A stretch of 64,000 nt of DNA from Apium graveolens. Taxonomy: Eukaryota > Streptophyta > Magnoliopsida > Apiales > Apiaceae. Location: positions 1 to 64,000 of the forward strand of contig NW_027418097.1 in NCBI RefSeq assembly GCF_009905375.1, in the 5' to 3' direction. Positions 1 through 11,309 of this stretch are shown here, in pieces. A program made the translations under genes and the position numbers. The notes below the pieces were generated by a model. It was not told where the DNA came from. It saw nothing but the letters and a program-made list of their open reading frames with translations, and did no database searches. Each line of letters opens with the position of its first letter. The stretch's first letter is position 1.

Positions 1-1109
1 ATTTTTATATGTCCAAAATAACATATATAATTGTCCCTACTTTCTAATTATTTTTATGTTGATTTATGGATTATAAGGACATATGAATTATAAAATCTTT
101 TCCAAGTATTAAAATCTATTTATAAAAACGGGAACCAACTGACGTCAACCGTTGTTACGTTTTTTTGGAACCCGAAACTCTTCCGAGAACTCCTTCTTAA
201 CCTAATTGTAATATTCCGACATGTTCCATGTTTCCACTTTTTCGATCTGGCGTACGGTTTGTCCTGCACGGGTCCCGGCGCAACATTTTCGATACAATTT
301 CGTTTCGGTAATCATAAAACCCTATTTTCGATAAACATGAGCTTTTTATTAAACTATCCCTGATCACTTCGTAATAGTGTAACCAGGCGCTGAGACCAGA
401 CCGCAGTACAAATTGTACTGGTTTGGATAATTATCCCGAAAACCGATACCGTTTGGATCAGTTTTTACAAATAAACGTACCGTTTTATATCCGGAATGAT
501 CCCCGGGATACTATTCTCCGTAATTTAAATAGCCTTTACCGTATTTTATTTCGTATCAAAATTATTTGCAAACAGATAATATATAATTTTACAAAGAAAA
601 ATCATATATTATAAACTATTCCAATAATCAAACCAACTTTGAAGGTGTTATCGATCTTTGTTTGAAAAGCTCGAGTACTGGATTTGAAGGTCTTGAGAAG
701 CTCTATCAGAATCTGTAATCCATACACCTGCAGAATCAAAGGTTAATTTCTAAAAATTTATTTATTTTCGAATTATTTATGAAAATATGAAATTTTGTTC
801 GGATGTTGTTTGTATGATTTGATGATTGCATGTTTAGAGCTGTTTTCCTGATGATTTGGTATATTATCTGATTTGGAGTTCAATAACATGTTCAAATTTG
901 AGTTGATTTTCGAATTTTAAAATTAGGGTTTATAACCCGTATGAATGTTTTCAATTGAAATTTGGGGGTTTTTGATCCAGGGGTTATTAGCAGTACAAAT
1001 TGTACTGGTTTGGATAATTATCCCGAAAACGATACCGTTTGGATCAGTTTTACAAATAAACGTACCGTTTTATATCGGATGATCCAACGGGATACTAATT
1101 CTCCGTAAT

Positions 1110-1118
1110 TATAAATAG
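1110..1118 (+). promoter_or_regulatory. Candidate TATA box, tandem unit 2
   Basis: The sequence is TATAAATAG in the sense direction of the LTR, preceded by a CTCCGTAAT context. The same box recurs 597 bp downstream in unit 3, while unit 1 has the weaker TTTAAATAG at 524-532. Use as the LTR promoter is inferred from position and consensus only. Confidence 0.5.
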
Positions 1119-1706
1119 CCTTTCCGTATTTTATTTCGTATCAAAATCATTTGCAGACAGATAAATATATAATTTTACAGAGAAAATCATATATTCATAA
1201 ACTATTCCAAGAATCAAACCAACTTTTGAAGGTGTGTATCGATCTTTGTTTGAAAAGCTCGAGTACTGGATTTGAAGGTCTGAGAGCTCTATCAGAATCT
1301 GTAATCCATACACCTGCAGAATCAAAGGGTTAATTTCTAAAAATTTATTATTTTCGAATTATTTTATGAAATAATGAAATTTTGTTCGGATGATTGTTTG
1401 TATGATTTGATGTTGCATGTTAGAGAGCTTGTTTCTCCTGATGATTTGGTATATTATACGTCTGATTTGGAGTTCAATAACATGTTCAAATTTGAGTTTG
1501 ATTTTCGAATTTTAAAATTAGGGTTTATAACCCGTATGAATGTTTTCAATTGAAATTTGGGGGTTTTTGATCCAGGGGTTATTAGCAGTACAAATTGTAC
1601 TGGTTTGGATAATTATCCCGAAAACCGATACCGTTTGGATCAGTTTTTACAAATAAACGTACTGTTTTATCCGGAATGATCCAACGGGATACTAATTCTC
1701 CGTAAT

Positions 1707-1715
1707 TATAAATAG
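1707..1715 (+). promoter_or_regulatory. Candidate TATA box, tandem unit 3
   Basis: TATAAATAG in the same context as the copy at 1110. Being the most downstream copy, it would be the most likely working promoter of this LTR if it is active. Confidence 0.5.
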
Positions 1716-4437
1716 CCTTTTACCGTATTTTATTTCGTATCAAAATCATTTGCAGACAGATAAATATATAATTTTACAGAGAAAAATCATATATTCATAA
1801 ACTATTCCAAGAATCAAACCAACTTTTGAAGGTGTTATCGATCTTTGTTTGAAAAGCTCGAGTACTGGATTTGAAGGTCTTGAGAAGCTCTATCAGAATC
1901 TGTAATCCATACACCTGCAGAATCAAAGGGTTAATTTCTAAAAATTTATTTATTTTCGAATTATTTTTATGAAAAATATGAAATTTTGTTCGGATGATTG
2001 TTGTATGATTTGATGATTGCATGTTATAGAGCTTGTTTTCCTGATGATTTTGGTATATTATACGTCTGATTTGGAGTTCAATAACATGTTCAAATTTGAG
2101 TTTGATTTTCGAATTTTAAAATTAGGGTTTATAACCCGTATGAATGTTTTCAATTGAAATTTGGGGGTTTTTGATCTAGGGGTTATTAGCTGTTGATTTA
2201 TAGTGGGTTGTGTTCCTTATGAAATTTGCAATCGATTGATATATAGCTCGTTAACAGAGGAGCTTGAATCGTAGGGAGTTGTGATTTTAAAATTCCCGAT
2301 GTTCGCCGGAAACCGGCGATGTTCTTGGCCAATTTCCGGCCAGAACAGGGATGATTAGAATGATTTGTTTACATGGATATGTTCCTGGTAATCTGTAGTT
2401 TAATTCTGGAGGTGATGGTCGTGGGAGGATGCCGGAGGTGAGTTCTCCGGCCGCCCCCGATTTTCCGGCGACTAGAACTGTAAAATTGCAGTTTGGTCCC
2501 TGTACTTTTGAAAACGATGAAGTTTGGTCCCCCAGGTTTCCAGACTTTGCAAAATAGGATTCCTGTTTATAAAATGTTTAAAAATCATATTTCCTATTTA
2601 TTTTTATTATAAAAATTCATTTTTAATTTCTGAAAATTCTGAAATTTTTTATTTTAATTCTGAAAATTATTTTTAATTCCAAAATAAATCTAAATTAATT
2701 AGTTAATTAATTTCAGATAATTTTTAATTAATTAATTGGTCAATTAATTCGAAAATTAATTGATTAATTGATTTTAATCAATTATTTAATTAGATTTAAT
2801 TATTTAAAAATGATTTAAAAATTCCGAAAAATAGTTTCGAGCTTTAAAATATTATTCTAAATTATTTCCAAGGCTCGATAATTATTACAAAATTGTTTCA
2901 AAGCCAGAATTGGCCAATCGAACCCTGTTTATTAACCCGAAATTGATCCAACGACCCGTATTAATTCTGAAAAATATTTTAAAAATCATTTTAAATACCC
3001 GAAAGGATATTTATGACCCGAGACTTCTTTATAAATGATATGTCATTGATTACGTGATGTATTATGTGTTATACGTGACTTGTTGATTGACTATCAGTCT
3101 ATATATTCGGTGTTTACTTGATTATTGCATAACTTTCAATCCGTTAATCAGATTTGGGTAAAACGAAGGGTAGATAGAAGTATGTGTTGAATAGAACTCT
3201 ATGAGTCGATTATTGATAGATGCTTATGATATGTGAGCAGAAGAGGCAAGGCGTAGGAAAGGGAAACAGGTAGTTGAGGAGTAAAACGGTTGTGATTGGA
3301 AGCGAGTACAGTGTAGTAAGCTAATACCAGGCAAGTGTTTTGAACTTTCTCGAGATATTGTAGTACTTGATAATCCTGTGATATTGCAAGTGCTTTGAAG
3401 CACAGAAACCTAAACCCTGATTCCAATTATTGTTCTTGAGCCATGAACCATATTCTTTCTAAGCCATTGATTATTGTATACCCAAACACGAACTACAAAT
3501 CTACGATACTACTCCACAAATACATACAAACTAAATACCAAACGCTGAATTGAATTACTTATATACTCAACCCATGATATCTTATGCTTTGAAAGACCAA
3601 ATCCTTGAAACCCTGAAACGTTGATTCCTTTGTTATCCAATTCTTTTATTACCCATCATCCAAGCTTTGAAATTACCTTGTTGATCCATACAAGTATTGA
3701 AATCCTTTCAGGTTAAGTACTCACTGTTGTTATGATTCTGGTTATTGTTTATTATTGTTCATTCTTTATTATGTTAGAATTGATTGTTTTATAAATTGTG
3801 GACCAGATTCGTGGTCAGACCATATAATGGTCAAGTTAGGCCAATGTATGCCTTTAATCCAGTAGTTAGAGCAATAGTGGTGCCTTGCTCGGGGTTAGTG
3901 CGTGACTGATCATCAGCCTAACCTTGGTTTTTAAATTAAAAGTATAATATCCAATTCTAAATCATAATCCATTGTTTACTTGATATCATAATCATGTTCA
4001 CCTGATGATCATTTATTCCTCAGTTTTGTCATTTGACTTGCTGAGCTAGTTAGCTCATTTGTTCGATATTGTTTATGTTCCTTTCCAATTAAAAGGAACC
4101 GGTTGGTATTGATGATCCCCAGTCCAGCGTGAGAGCTAGGGGTTCTGGTTGATTGAGCTGAGCTTGTAGGCTTCTTTTGGAACTAATTTAAAGTCCTGTA
4201 AAAGTTTGTAATAATTTTAATACTCGTTATGAGTTTGGAATAGTTGGGATTTGACACGGTATGTAATATAAGTAGAAGTGTGGCTTGTGTGCATACTTTA
4301 ACCCTGTTACGATCCGTGGTAGTTGGTAAATAGGGTCACTACATATTATTGTTATCTTTATTATTGTTAAGCAGGTTATAAATAAGGTGTGTGTGTGTGG
4401 ACCCCAAACTTCTGACCCGGGTTTGGAGGGCGCCACA

Positions 4438-4986
4438 CTCTCGATCGCCCCCAAGGTCTTGAGCCTGAGAGTGGTCCTGATCCTGGACCTGGGTACTAGC
4501 GGAGGGTCTACCGACCATACTCTTTCCTACTTTTGCCATTATCTCAAGTGTACAAACAACAACTTACCAAGATTTGAAGCTAAAAATATAGATATAAGGT
4601 TACTTTTTGTAAATAGAAAAAAAATCAGAATAACACCAAACAAATTTTCTGTGCTTTGCTAACATATTGTTGAACAACTATAACGGGGTCTAAAGCATAA
4701 AGACAATATTCAAGCTAGAGCAAATCGAGGTTTGAAGATAACGAAAACTATCTATAGCACACAAATGTGGCTTAAAAATAAGCGGAAATGGGCTCACACA
4801 AACGTGGCCTAAAAATAACGAGCACACACAAATGTGGCTTAAAAAAACAACATTCGTAGTTATGAGAGAGATGGTTGCTTGGTTCTTATAGGTTAAAGGG
4901 ATGGAACTTTTAAGAGTTTGCTGATGAAGGTGAAATCGAGGGGCACCGAGACCCAAGGATAAAGCGCCCCTCCTTCTAGCGCCAAA
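4438..4986 (-). other. Leader remnant of a minus-strand gypsy element with PBS-like site
   Basis: Read on the minus strand, the 5' LTR at 4987-5740 is followed directly by TTTGGCGCTAGAAGGAGGGG (within 4964-4986). This resembles the TGGCGC-type primer sites of plant Tat/Athila gypsy elements. The rest, to 4438, has no recognisable coding sequence. Open frames here look accidental. The element is cut off at the boundary with LTR1. Confidence 0.4.
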
Positions 4987-5740
4987 TGATAACTCCGGTG
5001 AGTGAAGAGGCTCCTTCTGATGTTGTGCCTGGACCTTCTTGCGGTGAATGAGGTGTAGTTGTTGTGGGGCATCTGCAAACAACACCGGACGAGGGTTTTA
5101 GCCCCGCGGCGCCTCCGGTATTAGAGTAAGAGCTTGTTTGGGGAAGATGAAGATAGATAGGATAAAGGGTGGACTGTGTGTATATGTTTGTGCGTAAGAG
5201 TGTGTGTGTGTGTGTGTGTAAGTATGTTTAACCCCTAAACCCTTTCCCTTTAGGGTATTTATAGCCCAAAGGTAGGGTTTAGGGGTTGGTACATTTAGAA
5301 TCAGGGTCGTTCATTGTTGGAGGCGGAGGATACCTGGCTTGGGTAGATTTATACACGTATCTAGGTAGGCACCGCTTTCAGAATGTCGCACGGTAACGCT
5401 GACACGCGTCGTGTTTGTCTGAGATGTTAGTTGTTGATAGCTATCATCGTCACGTGCCCACGGACCCCTCCTTGGCGGGTTGTGGGGCATGCATGTGCTT
5501 GTTAGGAACCCCTCGGGTCTGCCACATCTGGGTTGGATCCTACCAGGGAGGTGATCCTGGTTGGGGGTGATCCTGGTCCTGGGTTGGATCTTGGCTAGGA
5601 GATGATCCTGGTCCTGGGTTGGCCCTAAGCCCGGATCTCTCCACTTGAATGCTCTAGGTGAGGGAGGTCTTGGTCCATCAGCTGAGCCTGCCTCACCCTA
5701 GATCTGGGTTGGGCCCTTCCAGGTTGCTTATACCCTATCA
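4987..5740 (-). repeat. LTR of ~754 bp, probably from a Tat-type gypsy element
   Basis: The block is bounded by short inverted ends, TGATAACTCC at 4987 and ACCCTATCA at 5740, and abuts a PBS-like site on the left. It contains a (TG)n run at about 5200-5219, a TATTTATAG box near 5257, and a degenerate repeat of GATCCTGGTCCTGGGTTGG at about 5540-5625. Immediately to the right, copia integrase coding sequence resumes in mid-domain, so this LTR interrupts or abuts an older copia element. The partner LTR is not visible. Confidence 0.45.
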
Positions 5741-6744
5741 CCTTGTTTAATGAATTTTCGCAAGAAATGGTATAGTTCATGAAGTTACTCCACCATACAC
5801 ACCTGAGTCTAATGAGGTGGCAGAGCAAAAGAAAAGAACTTTTAAAGATATGATTAACACTATCCTGATTAATTCTGGGTTGCCTAAGTACATATGGGGA
5901 GAGGCTCTGAAGACAGCTTTCCATATTCTTAATAGAGTCCCTATGAAATATATGGGCAAGACACCTTATGAATTATGGAGAAAGCATAAGACAAGTTTGA
6001 GTTTGGGGGTGCCTTGCTAAGGTGTTTGTCCCTTAACATAAGAGAAAGAAACTAGGTCCGAAAACTATTGATTGTATCTTTCTAGGCTATCTTGAAACCA
6101 CTACTGCTATGAGATTTTTAGTATTAAAATATGACATAGATGGTATTGTGGTGAATACAATAGTTGAATTTCATGATGCAACTTTCTTTGAGGAAGTGTT
6201 CCCTATAAAGACTGGTATACCTTTAGGTAATTCTGAGGATGATCCCACTCACACATCGAGTTCTATTTCTGATCATGTGGAAAAGATGACATATATGGGG
6301 GTGGATCCTGGTAGTAGCTCTACTCCTAATGAAGTAGAGGAACCTAGAAGGAGTAAGCGTGCAAAGGTAGCCAAGGACTTTGGAAGTGATTTTATCACTT
6401 ACAATGTTGAGGATGAGCCTTAAACTTTCCATTAATCCATGGATTCTTCGGAGTCAAGGCATTGGAAATGTGTTGTAAAGAGTGAAACTGACTCAATTAT
6501 TTTTAACAGAACATAAGACTTAGTTGATCTCCCTCCCGGGTGTTCTATTATTGGATGTAAATGGATCTTCAAGAGGAAGCTAAATCTTAATGGCTCAATA
6601 GATAAGTACAGATTAGGCTAGTTGCTAAGAGCTTTAGGAAAGGGAAGGCATTGACTATTTTGATATATATTCTCCTGTTCCCCGAATGACAACAATCAGA
6701 ATGCTTATTACATTGGCTTCCGTGCATGGTCTTAACATCATCTT
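5741..6744 (+). pseudogene. Ty1/copia pol fragment (integrase C-half to start of RT)
   Basis: Integrase sequence with the copia-typical NGIVHEVTPPYTPESNEVAE block and a following AEQKKRTFKDM segment is readable from about 5767. GLPKYIWGEALKTA and NRVPMKYMGKTPYELW lie inside the open stretch 5817-6020. A second open stretch, 6109-6423, covers the integrase-RT linker (PRRSKRAKV). The RT start (GCKWIFKRK, then YSPVPRMTTIRMLI) follows with in-frame stops and frameshifts to about 6740. RT then ends abruptly where minus-strand Tat gypsy sequence begins. Catalytic RT residues, RNase H, gag and both LTRs are missing. This is a dead fragment with no start worth choosing. Confidence 0.85.
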
Positions 6745-7560
6745 GTGGTGCCTCACCACTTCAAATGCCTCTTTGAGGTGACTAATATGATCGGCCTTGC
6801 TTAGGCTTTTGACTAACATATCATTGACATAGACCTCCGTGGTCTACCCAATTAGATGAGAAGATATCTTGTTTACCAATCTTTGGTAAGTAGCTCCTGC
6901 ATTCTTAAGTCCAAAATCAATAACAAGATAACAAAATACACCAAAGTTAGCTATGAAAGATACCTTAAGGGTGTCATCCTTATGCATTCTAATCATATTG
7001 TAACCACTGAAGCCATCCATAAAGCTTAGCTTCTTGTGTCCAGCAGTGGCATCGATCAGGGTATCAATCCTCAGTAGGGTAATAGTCCTTGGGACAAGCA
7101 TCATTTAAGTCACTAAAGTCAATACACACCCTCCACTTCCCATTGGCCTTCTTAACCATTACAGGGTTGGCCAACCATTCAAGGAATTGCACTTTCTTAA
7201 TAAATCCAGCTTCTAAAAGCTTCTCGACCTCCTGTTTAATGGCTTCTAGCCTATCAGGGGCATAAGTTCTCTTTTTCTGTTGCACAACCTTTCGGGTTGG
7301 GTCAACGTTCAACCTATGAGTTATAAGGTTTGGGTGTATCCCAGGCATATCAGCTGTTGTCCAAGCAAACACATTTGGCCCTTCAAGGGCTTGTCCAGAG
7401 ATGCCTCAATATATGTGACCTTCTCCGGGTCTAAGGAGTCGAAGGGAATTGGGACCAAGTCCTTGGCTGGCTTCCCTCGCAGTTCGTCATTCTCTCGGAC
7501 ATCCATGTCTTCTATGGGGAGGACCTGCCCCCCAGTTCCATCAGACTAAGTGCTACAATA
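6745..7560 (-). pseudogene. Tat-type Ty3/gypsy reverse transcriptase, broken
   Basis: On the minus strand, frames at 7506-7321, 7372-7064 and 7104-6844 carry a protease-RT linker, then the RT start (KVVQQKKRTYAPDRLEAIKQEV, split by me as KVVQQKKRTYAP and RLEAIKQEV; KWRVCIDFSDLNDACPKDYY). The middle (MDGFSGYNMIRMHKDD, FGLKNAGATYQRLVNK) follows. These sequences are typical of the Tat lineage. After an in-frame TAG comes VYVNDMLVKS at 6820-6831, where the invariant YVDD active site reads YVND. With the frame changes near 7090 and 7350, this RT is dead. RNase H, integrase and the 3' LTR are absent because the element ends at 6745 against copia sequence. Confidence 0.85.
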
Positions 7561-7676
7561 TAGCAATTATGGGCCATTTTCTGATCTCCTTTCGCTTCTC
7601 CAACACTATTCCTAGTTGGGAACTTCAGTACCATGTGGTAGTTGAGGGCACAGCCTTAAAAGCATGGATCCATATT

Positions 7677-8135
7677 CTACCCATGATAGCATTGTAAGTA
7701 GAGGTTGCCCTTGATAACCTGAAAGTTCAACATCTGCATGGCCTCCCTAGGCTCTTCCCTGATAGTTATAGGAAGTTGTATTGCTCCTTCGACTTTGCAT
7801 TCCACATGGTTAAACCCGTAGATGGGTGTGTCAGATGGAGTTAGTTGAGAATTATTGTAGCCCATCCTTATGAATGTGTCATGGAACAGATAATCCACGG
7901 AAGCTCCATTGTCCACTAGGACCCTCATAACATGACTATTTCCAATTACTGGAGTGATAACCAGAGGATCATCTTGAGTAAATTTCAAACCTTCAAGGTC
8001 TGGATCACCAAATTCAAGCATCATCTTTGACTTAGAATGCTTAGACGACTCTCCAACTTTGTTTATCACTTCTCTTACATAAGCTTTTTGGGAGTTCCTT
8101 GTAGTACCAGCTGCTATAGGACCTCCTGAAATCAT
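7677..8135 (-). pseudogene. Tat-type gypsy aspartic protease region
   Basis: A 152-codon open stretch contains VLVDNGASVDYLF, the retropepsin active-site region. The usual D-S/T-G-A triad reads D-N-G-A, which is seen in many Tat elements as DNGSS or DNGAS. It is followed by GYNNSQLTPSDTPIYGF and a strand ending in LNFQVIK. It lies between gag (right, upstream) and RT (left, downstream) in the order expected of gypsy. The frame ends at 7677 and is not continuous with RT. Confidence 0.8.
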
Positions 8136-9799
8136 ATTGATTCTATCCCTAGGGGCTGCGGGTTGTTACCCCTTCGATCATCATCTCTTCGATCATTATC
8201 TCTCATTTGGCCTCCGACCTCTTCACCCTCGGTGAAACATCCAAACTTTCCCCTTCGGATCAGATACTCAATCTCATCCTTAAGTTTCCTACAATCGTCT
8301 GTATCATGAACAACATCTTTATGAAACCTGCAGTATTGACTATTGTCTCTCTTCTTGGAATCTCTCCTTAGTGGCTTCGGCCATTTGAATTCTTTGTCCT
8401 TATCTATTTTCGTAAGGATTTGGCTCCTTGGAGCGTTCAACCTCGCATATTCAGTGAACCTTGTCCTTGGCATTGTACTCCTGATCCGTCTTCTGCTTCT
8501 TATTTCCAGTAGGTTCATTATTGACAGTCGTCTTCTTCATACTCTCCCCCCACCTTGATATACTCTCCGGCTCTATCGTGGAGCTGCAGCATGCTTTCGG
8601 GAGGGCGCTTAGCCAGGGACATCTTAAAGAACTCGTCTCTAGTCCCTTATTATAGGGCTATCATAGATACCTTATCATCAATATCAGGGACCTTCAAAGC
8701 CTCCTTCGTAAATCGATTCAGATATTCTCTCAGGGATTTCTTTGCTCCTTGGACTATGCCCATGAGAGAGGATGAACTCTTCTCGTGTACTCTGCCACTT
8801 ATGAACTGCTTGATAAAAGCTCAGCTCAAATTCTTAAAGGATCCAATAGAGTTTGGGGGCAGATGACTGTACCACCTTTGAGCCATACCCGATAGGATTT
8901 AATAGAAGGCCCGACACTTAATAACATCATTCACGAGCTGTAGCAACAAGGCATTAGAGAACGTCCTGACATGATTAGCGGGGTCGCCACTACCATCATA
9001 TGCTTTGATGGTGGGCATCTTAAACTTCTTTGAGATATGGGCATTCATTATCTCGTCAGTGAATGGTGGGTTTAGATCATCAGGATCTCCTAGTGGTATA
9101 AATCACTTGGATCAGCCCTTGGGGCAACAACCCTTCTTGATATTGGACCATCCAGGTCTATGATTGGAGGATGATTTTTTCCGTCTCGGAGTGAGTGGGG
9201 GTCTTGGGGCCAGATGCATCTCCAGATCGCTTCAGCCTTTGGATCTCAGCTTTATGAGCCCTGATCCTCTCTTGAACATCTTGAAAAATCATCCCTTGAG
9301 TGCTCTTAGGGTGTTGATCAGTATCAGCCATCGGCTATTTGCCAGCACGCCTCCTTCTCGGAGCAACATCATCATCCGATGATTTGGAGTCTCCATCAGT
9401 ATAAGGTCCAGAGAATTCTTGATCCTCCAGAATATGATCCAAGCCACGTATGTATTGGGGCATCCGCCCTTGTGCTTCACCCCTATTAGAGTGTCCACTC
9501 CCTCCAACTTTGGGGTATAGAGGCATCCGGTAAGGGAAGTTAGTAGTCACAATCGCCGAGTACTCATACCCAACGGGTTGAGAGTTCACAGGTATATGTA
9601 TCTACTGAAATTGAGGATGCGTCCCTTGAGGGGCCGAGGGATTCATCTCTTGTGGCTAAGCCTCAGTTGCCCCTACCAGGGTTCCTCCTTGGGTGGAGGC
9701 ATAAGTTGAATATAGTGGTACTTCCACCACTGAGGCAATTGTTCGCGATGGAACAGGAGTGTCTGTCTCGCTATTGTTTCTTCTTCGTATATTCACCAT
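8132..9799 (-). pseudogene. Tat-type gypsy gag, broken
   Basis: The likely original start is the ATG at 9799 (MVNIRRRNNSETDT), about 36 bases inside the 5' LTR boundary. The frame has in-frame stops in its first 75 codons and is open from 9589 to 9335. Further stops and shifts break the capsid region (about 9330-8520). The C-terminal part at 8518-8132 is open and carries YCRFHKDVVHDTDDC, followed by KLKDEIEYLIRRG. This is the histidine/cysteine cluster and helix typical of Tat gag. The protein would form the particle in an intact element; this copy cannot make it. Confidence 0.8.
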
Positions 9800-9813
9800 G
9801 GTTATTGTAGTAT

Positions 9814-9832
9814 TCCCACAGACGGTGCCAAA
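9814..9832 (-). other. PBS-like site of the Tat element
   Basis: The minus strand reads TTTGGCACCGTCTGTGGGA just inside the 5' LTR. This matches the TGGC(G/A)CCGTCTGTGGGA leader known from plant Tat-lineage gypsy elements. It fixes the direction of the element as minus. Confidence 0.6.
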
Positions 9833-9834
9833 TA

Positions 9835-10363
9835 TGTGGAATAAAAACCTGAGTTTGTTAGTATTTAAAGCTAGGGTTTGTGAGCTTTGAGCTTTAATGG
9901 CTGCTCTTGGGTTCGGGACTATCGGTCCTTGTAAGATGCCTACGTATTTCTGTGCTGTAGAGAAATCAAGCCAAAAACATAGTTCTAGATTGAGGGGTAG
10001 AGCCCTTTATATAGAGGGGGGTCTAGGGTTAGACTTGTGTTGGGAGACTTGGTAAACAGTCTCCAACTTAGATGGTAATTAGGAGTCCTATAAGGGAAGG
10101 AACTACAGAACCTTCTATGTAGGACTTTGAGTTCGTTTAGAACATATGTATCTGCTCTTCCAGCCGTATTGGGCCTAGTCCGTGAACAGCTTGTGTTTGT
10201 GGACCTTGACGACCTCAGCTGGTGGGCCTTGTCTACATAGGTCGTCTTGAGTCTACTATGAGTTCGGACTAGACAGGTCTATACTAGACTTCAGTACAAG
10301 AAACCCAAGTGTGATTAATGTGATATTTAACGTGTGTTTCGGATGTATTTTCTATTCATATCA
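9835..10363 (-). repeat. 5' LTR of the Tat-type gypsy element (outer end approximate)
   Basis: The inner end is TGTGGAATAAAAACC at 9835, next to the PBS-like site. The outer end is less certain; ATTCATATCA at 10363 is the best TG...CA candidate. A CCCTTTATATAGAGG block near 10002-10016 is a TATA candidate. The matching 3' LTR is not in the window because the element is truncated at 6745. Confidence 0.45.
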
Positions 10364-10718
10364 ATTGCCCTAGTTTAAAGTTTAATTTTTAACTTAAATA
10401 AATTTATTTAATGGACTATAATATAATATATTTAATAAACTTAAAATGATTTATTTGATAAACTTTAAGTAAGTTTATTCTATAAATCTAAAGTAGTTTA
10501 TTTATATAAGTTATATTTAAGTTTTTTTATAAATTAATTTAGTTATAATTTAAACTTAAAGAAATTGAAAAATAAAACAAAAAAGGAAAAAGAATAGAAA
10601 ACAAAAAGAAAACAAAAAACAAGGAAAAAGAAAAGAAAAGGAAAAAAAGGAAAAAGAAAGGAAAAGAAAAACAAAAACAAAAAAGCAAAAAAAAAAAAGG
10701 AAACAGAAGGGGGTGAGT
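10364..10718. other. AT-rich then purine-rich low-complexity sequence
   Basis: About 190 bases of TTTA/AAAT-rich sequence are followed at 10556-10710 by an A/G-rich run of AAAAGG and AAAACA variants. I see no coding potential. A similar AT-rich block precedes the motif cluster at 30788, so it may belong to the copia LTR that continues to 11309. Confidence 0.5.
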
Positions 10719-10825
10719 GGTCGCAAGTAAATCAGGAGGTGTAGTTTATTTTGTTAAGTAGAATTCATGTACTAGTGCACCTACAAGGTCGCAGGTAACT
10801 TGAATGCTTTTTGAACCAAGGCAAT

Positions 10826-10862
<37 letters not shown>

Positions 10863-10963
10863 GGTTGCAAGTGATCGCAAGTAACTTGGCAACTCAATTA
10901 TTCTAAGTGTTCCTCCCTCTTGTCGCAAGTAAATATGAGTACCCCCTGGTCGCAACAAACTTA
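10719..10963 (+). repeat. Cluster of GTCGCAAGTAA-like short repeats, left
   Basis: Variants of GGTCGCAAGTAAAT start near 10719, 10787, 10863, 10873, 10921 and 10948. They are spaced irregularly and interrupted by a CT microsatellite. The same motif forms a second cluster at 30788-31095, on the far side of the nested gypsy element. Confidence 0.65.
10828..10860. repeat. (CT)n microsatellite
   Basis: About 33 bases of uninterrupted CT dinucleotide lie within the GTCGCAAGTAA cluster. Confidence 0.95.
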
Positions 10964-11309
10964 TCAACAACTACTTTATTGATTTAATCAATTTATTTGT
11001 GTGGCTCATTTACAACCACATATTTGAATTGAATATAAAGACTACACTACAGCAGCAGATCAATTAAGTAATTAAAATTATTCTGTTCATCTTCTTCTCC
11101 AACGAGATCTGGTGAAAATAGAAGCAAAGAAATACAGAGAAGCTCAAGCACCTTGAATATCCGTTTAACTTCTCATTGAAGTAACGTTATAATTCCTGGT
11201 TTAACTCTTGTATATTCATAGGGGCATTATAATCATTACCCGGTAATTAAATCCTTAGACAAACAAAAGCTAGATCATTGTATAGGATTTGATTTGTAAA
11301 TCTTTGTAG
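10964..11309 (+). repeat. Left part of a copia 5' LTR, split by a gypsy insertion
   Basis: This sequence continues directly at 29971 once the gypsy element is removed, and the continuation ends in a copia-type LTR end and initiator-tRNA primer site. The 5' boundary of the LTR is unresolved; it may lie as far left as about 10364. No coding sequence is visible. Confidence 0.6.
11305..11309. repeat. Target-site duplication TGTAG, left copy
   Basis: TGTAG directly precedes the gypsy LTR at 11310 and is repeated exactly at 29966-29970 after the last LTR. It shows that the whole 11310-29965 block, including the internal duplication, derives from one insertion. Confidence 0.85.

Larger units (their letters stand above)
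404..2189 (+). repeat. Three tandem ~595 bp units inside the LTR
   Basis: The units are 404-990, 991-1585 and 1586-2189. Each begins with the odd palindrome CAGTACAAATTGTACTG and ends near GGGGTTATTAG. They differ mainly by single-base indels, mostly in units 1 and 2. Each unit contains a TATA-like box, a leader-like stretch, and a following AT-rich segment. The arrangement looks like a repeated LTR promoter and transcript start region. Confidence 0.9.
1..4437 (+). repeat. Ty3/gypsy LTR, 5' end outside window or unresolved (LTR1)
   Basis: The right boundary is the LTR end GGGCGCCACA at 4437. It is the reverse complement of the start of a second LTR of the same family at 39580. Matching blocks in opposite orientation include a segment around 3830-3940 that corresponds to 40070-40180, one around 4030-4060 that corresponds to 39940-39970, and one around 4265-4350 that corresponds to 39670-39720. 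The copies are clearly diverged, and LTR1 is longer because it holds a tandem triplication (404-2189) and extra AT-rich sequence (about 2500-3100). No tRNA-Met primer site follows 4437, so this is probably a solo or truncated LTR. The left boundary could not be found. No gene is visible here; short open frames are not conserved. Confidence 0.7.

Noticed and set aside
4690..5085. 131-codon minus-strand frame across the leader/LTR boundary
   Set aside because: It crosses the LTR end and PBS-like site and shows no domain; composition follows the LTR.
10556..10710. A/G-rich run as a polypurine tract or poly(A) tail of a LINE/SINE
   Set aside because: It is too long and irregular for a polypurine tract; no LINE or SINE body or target duplication is next to it.
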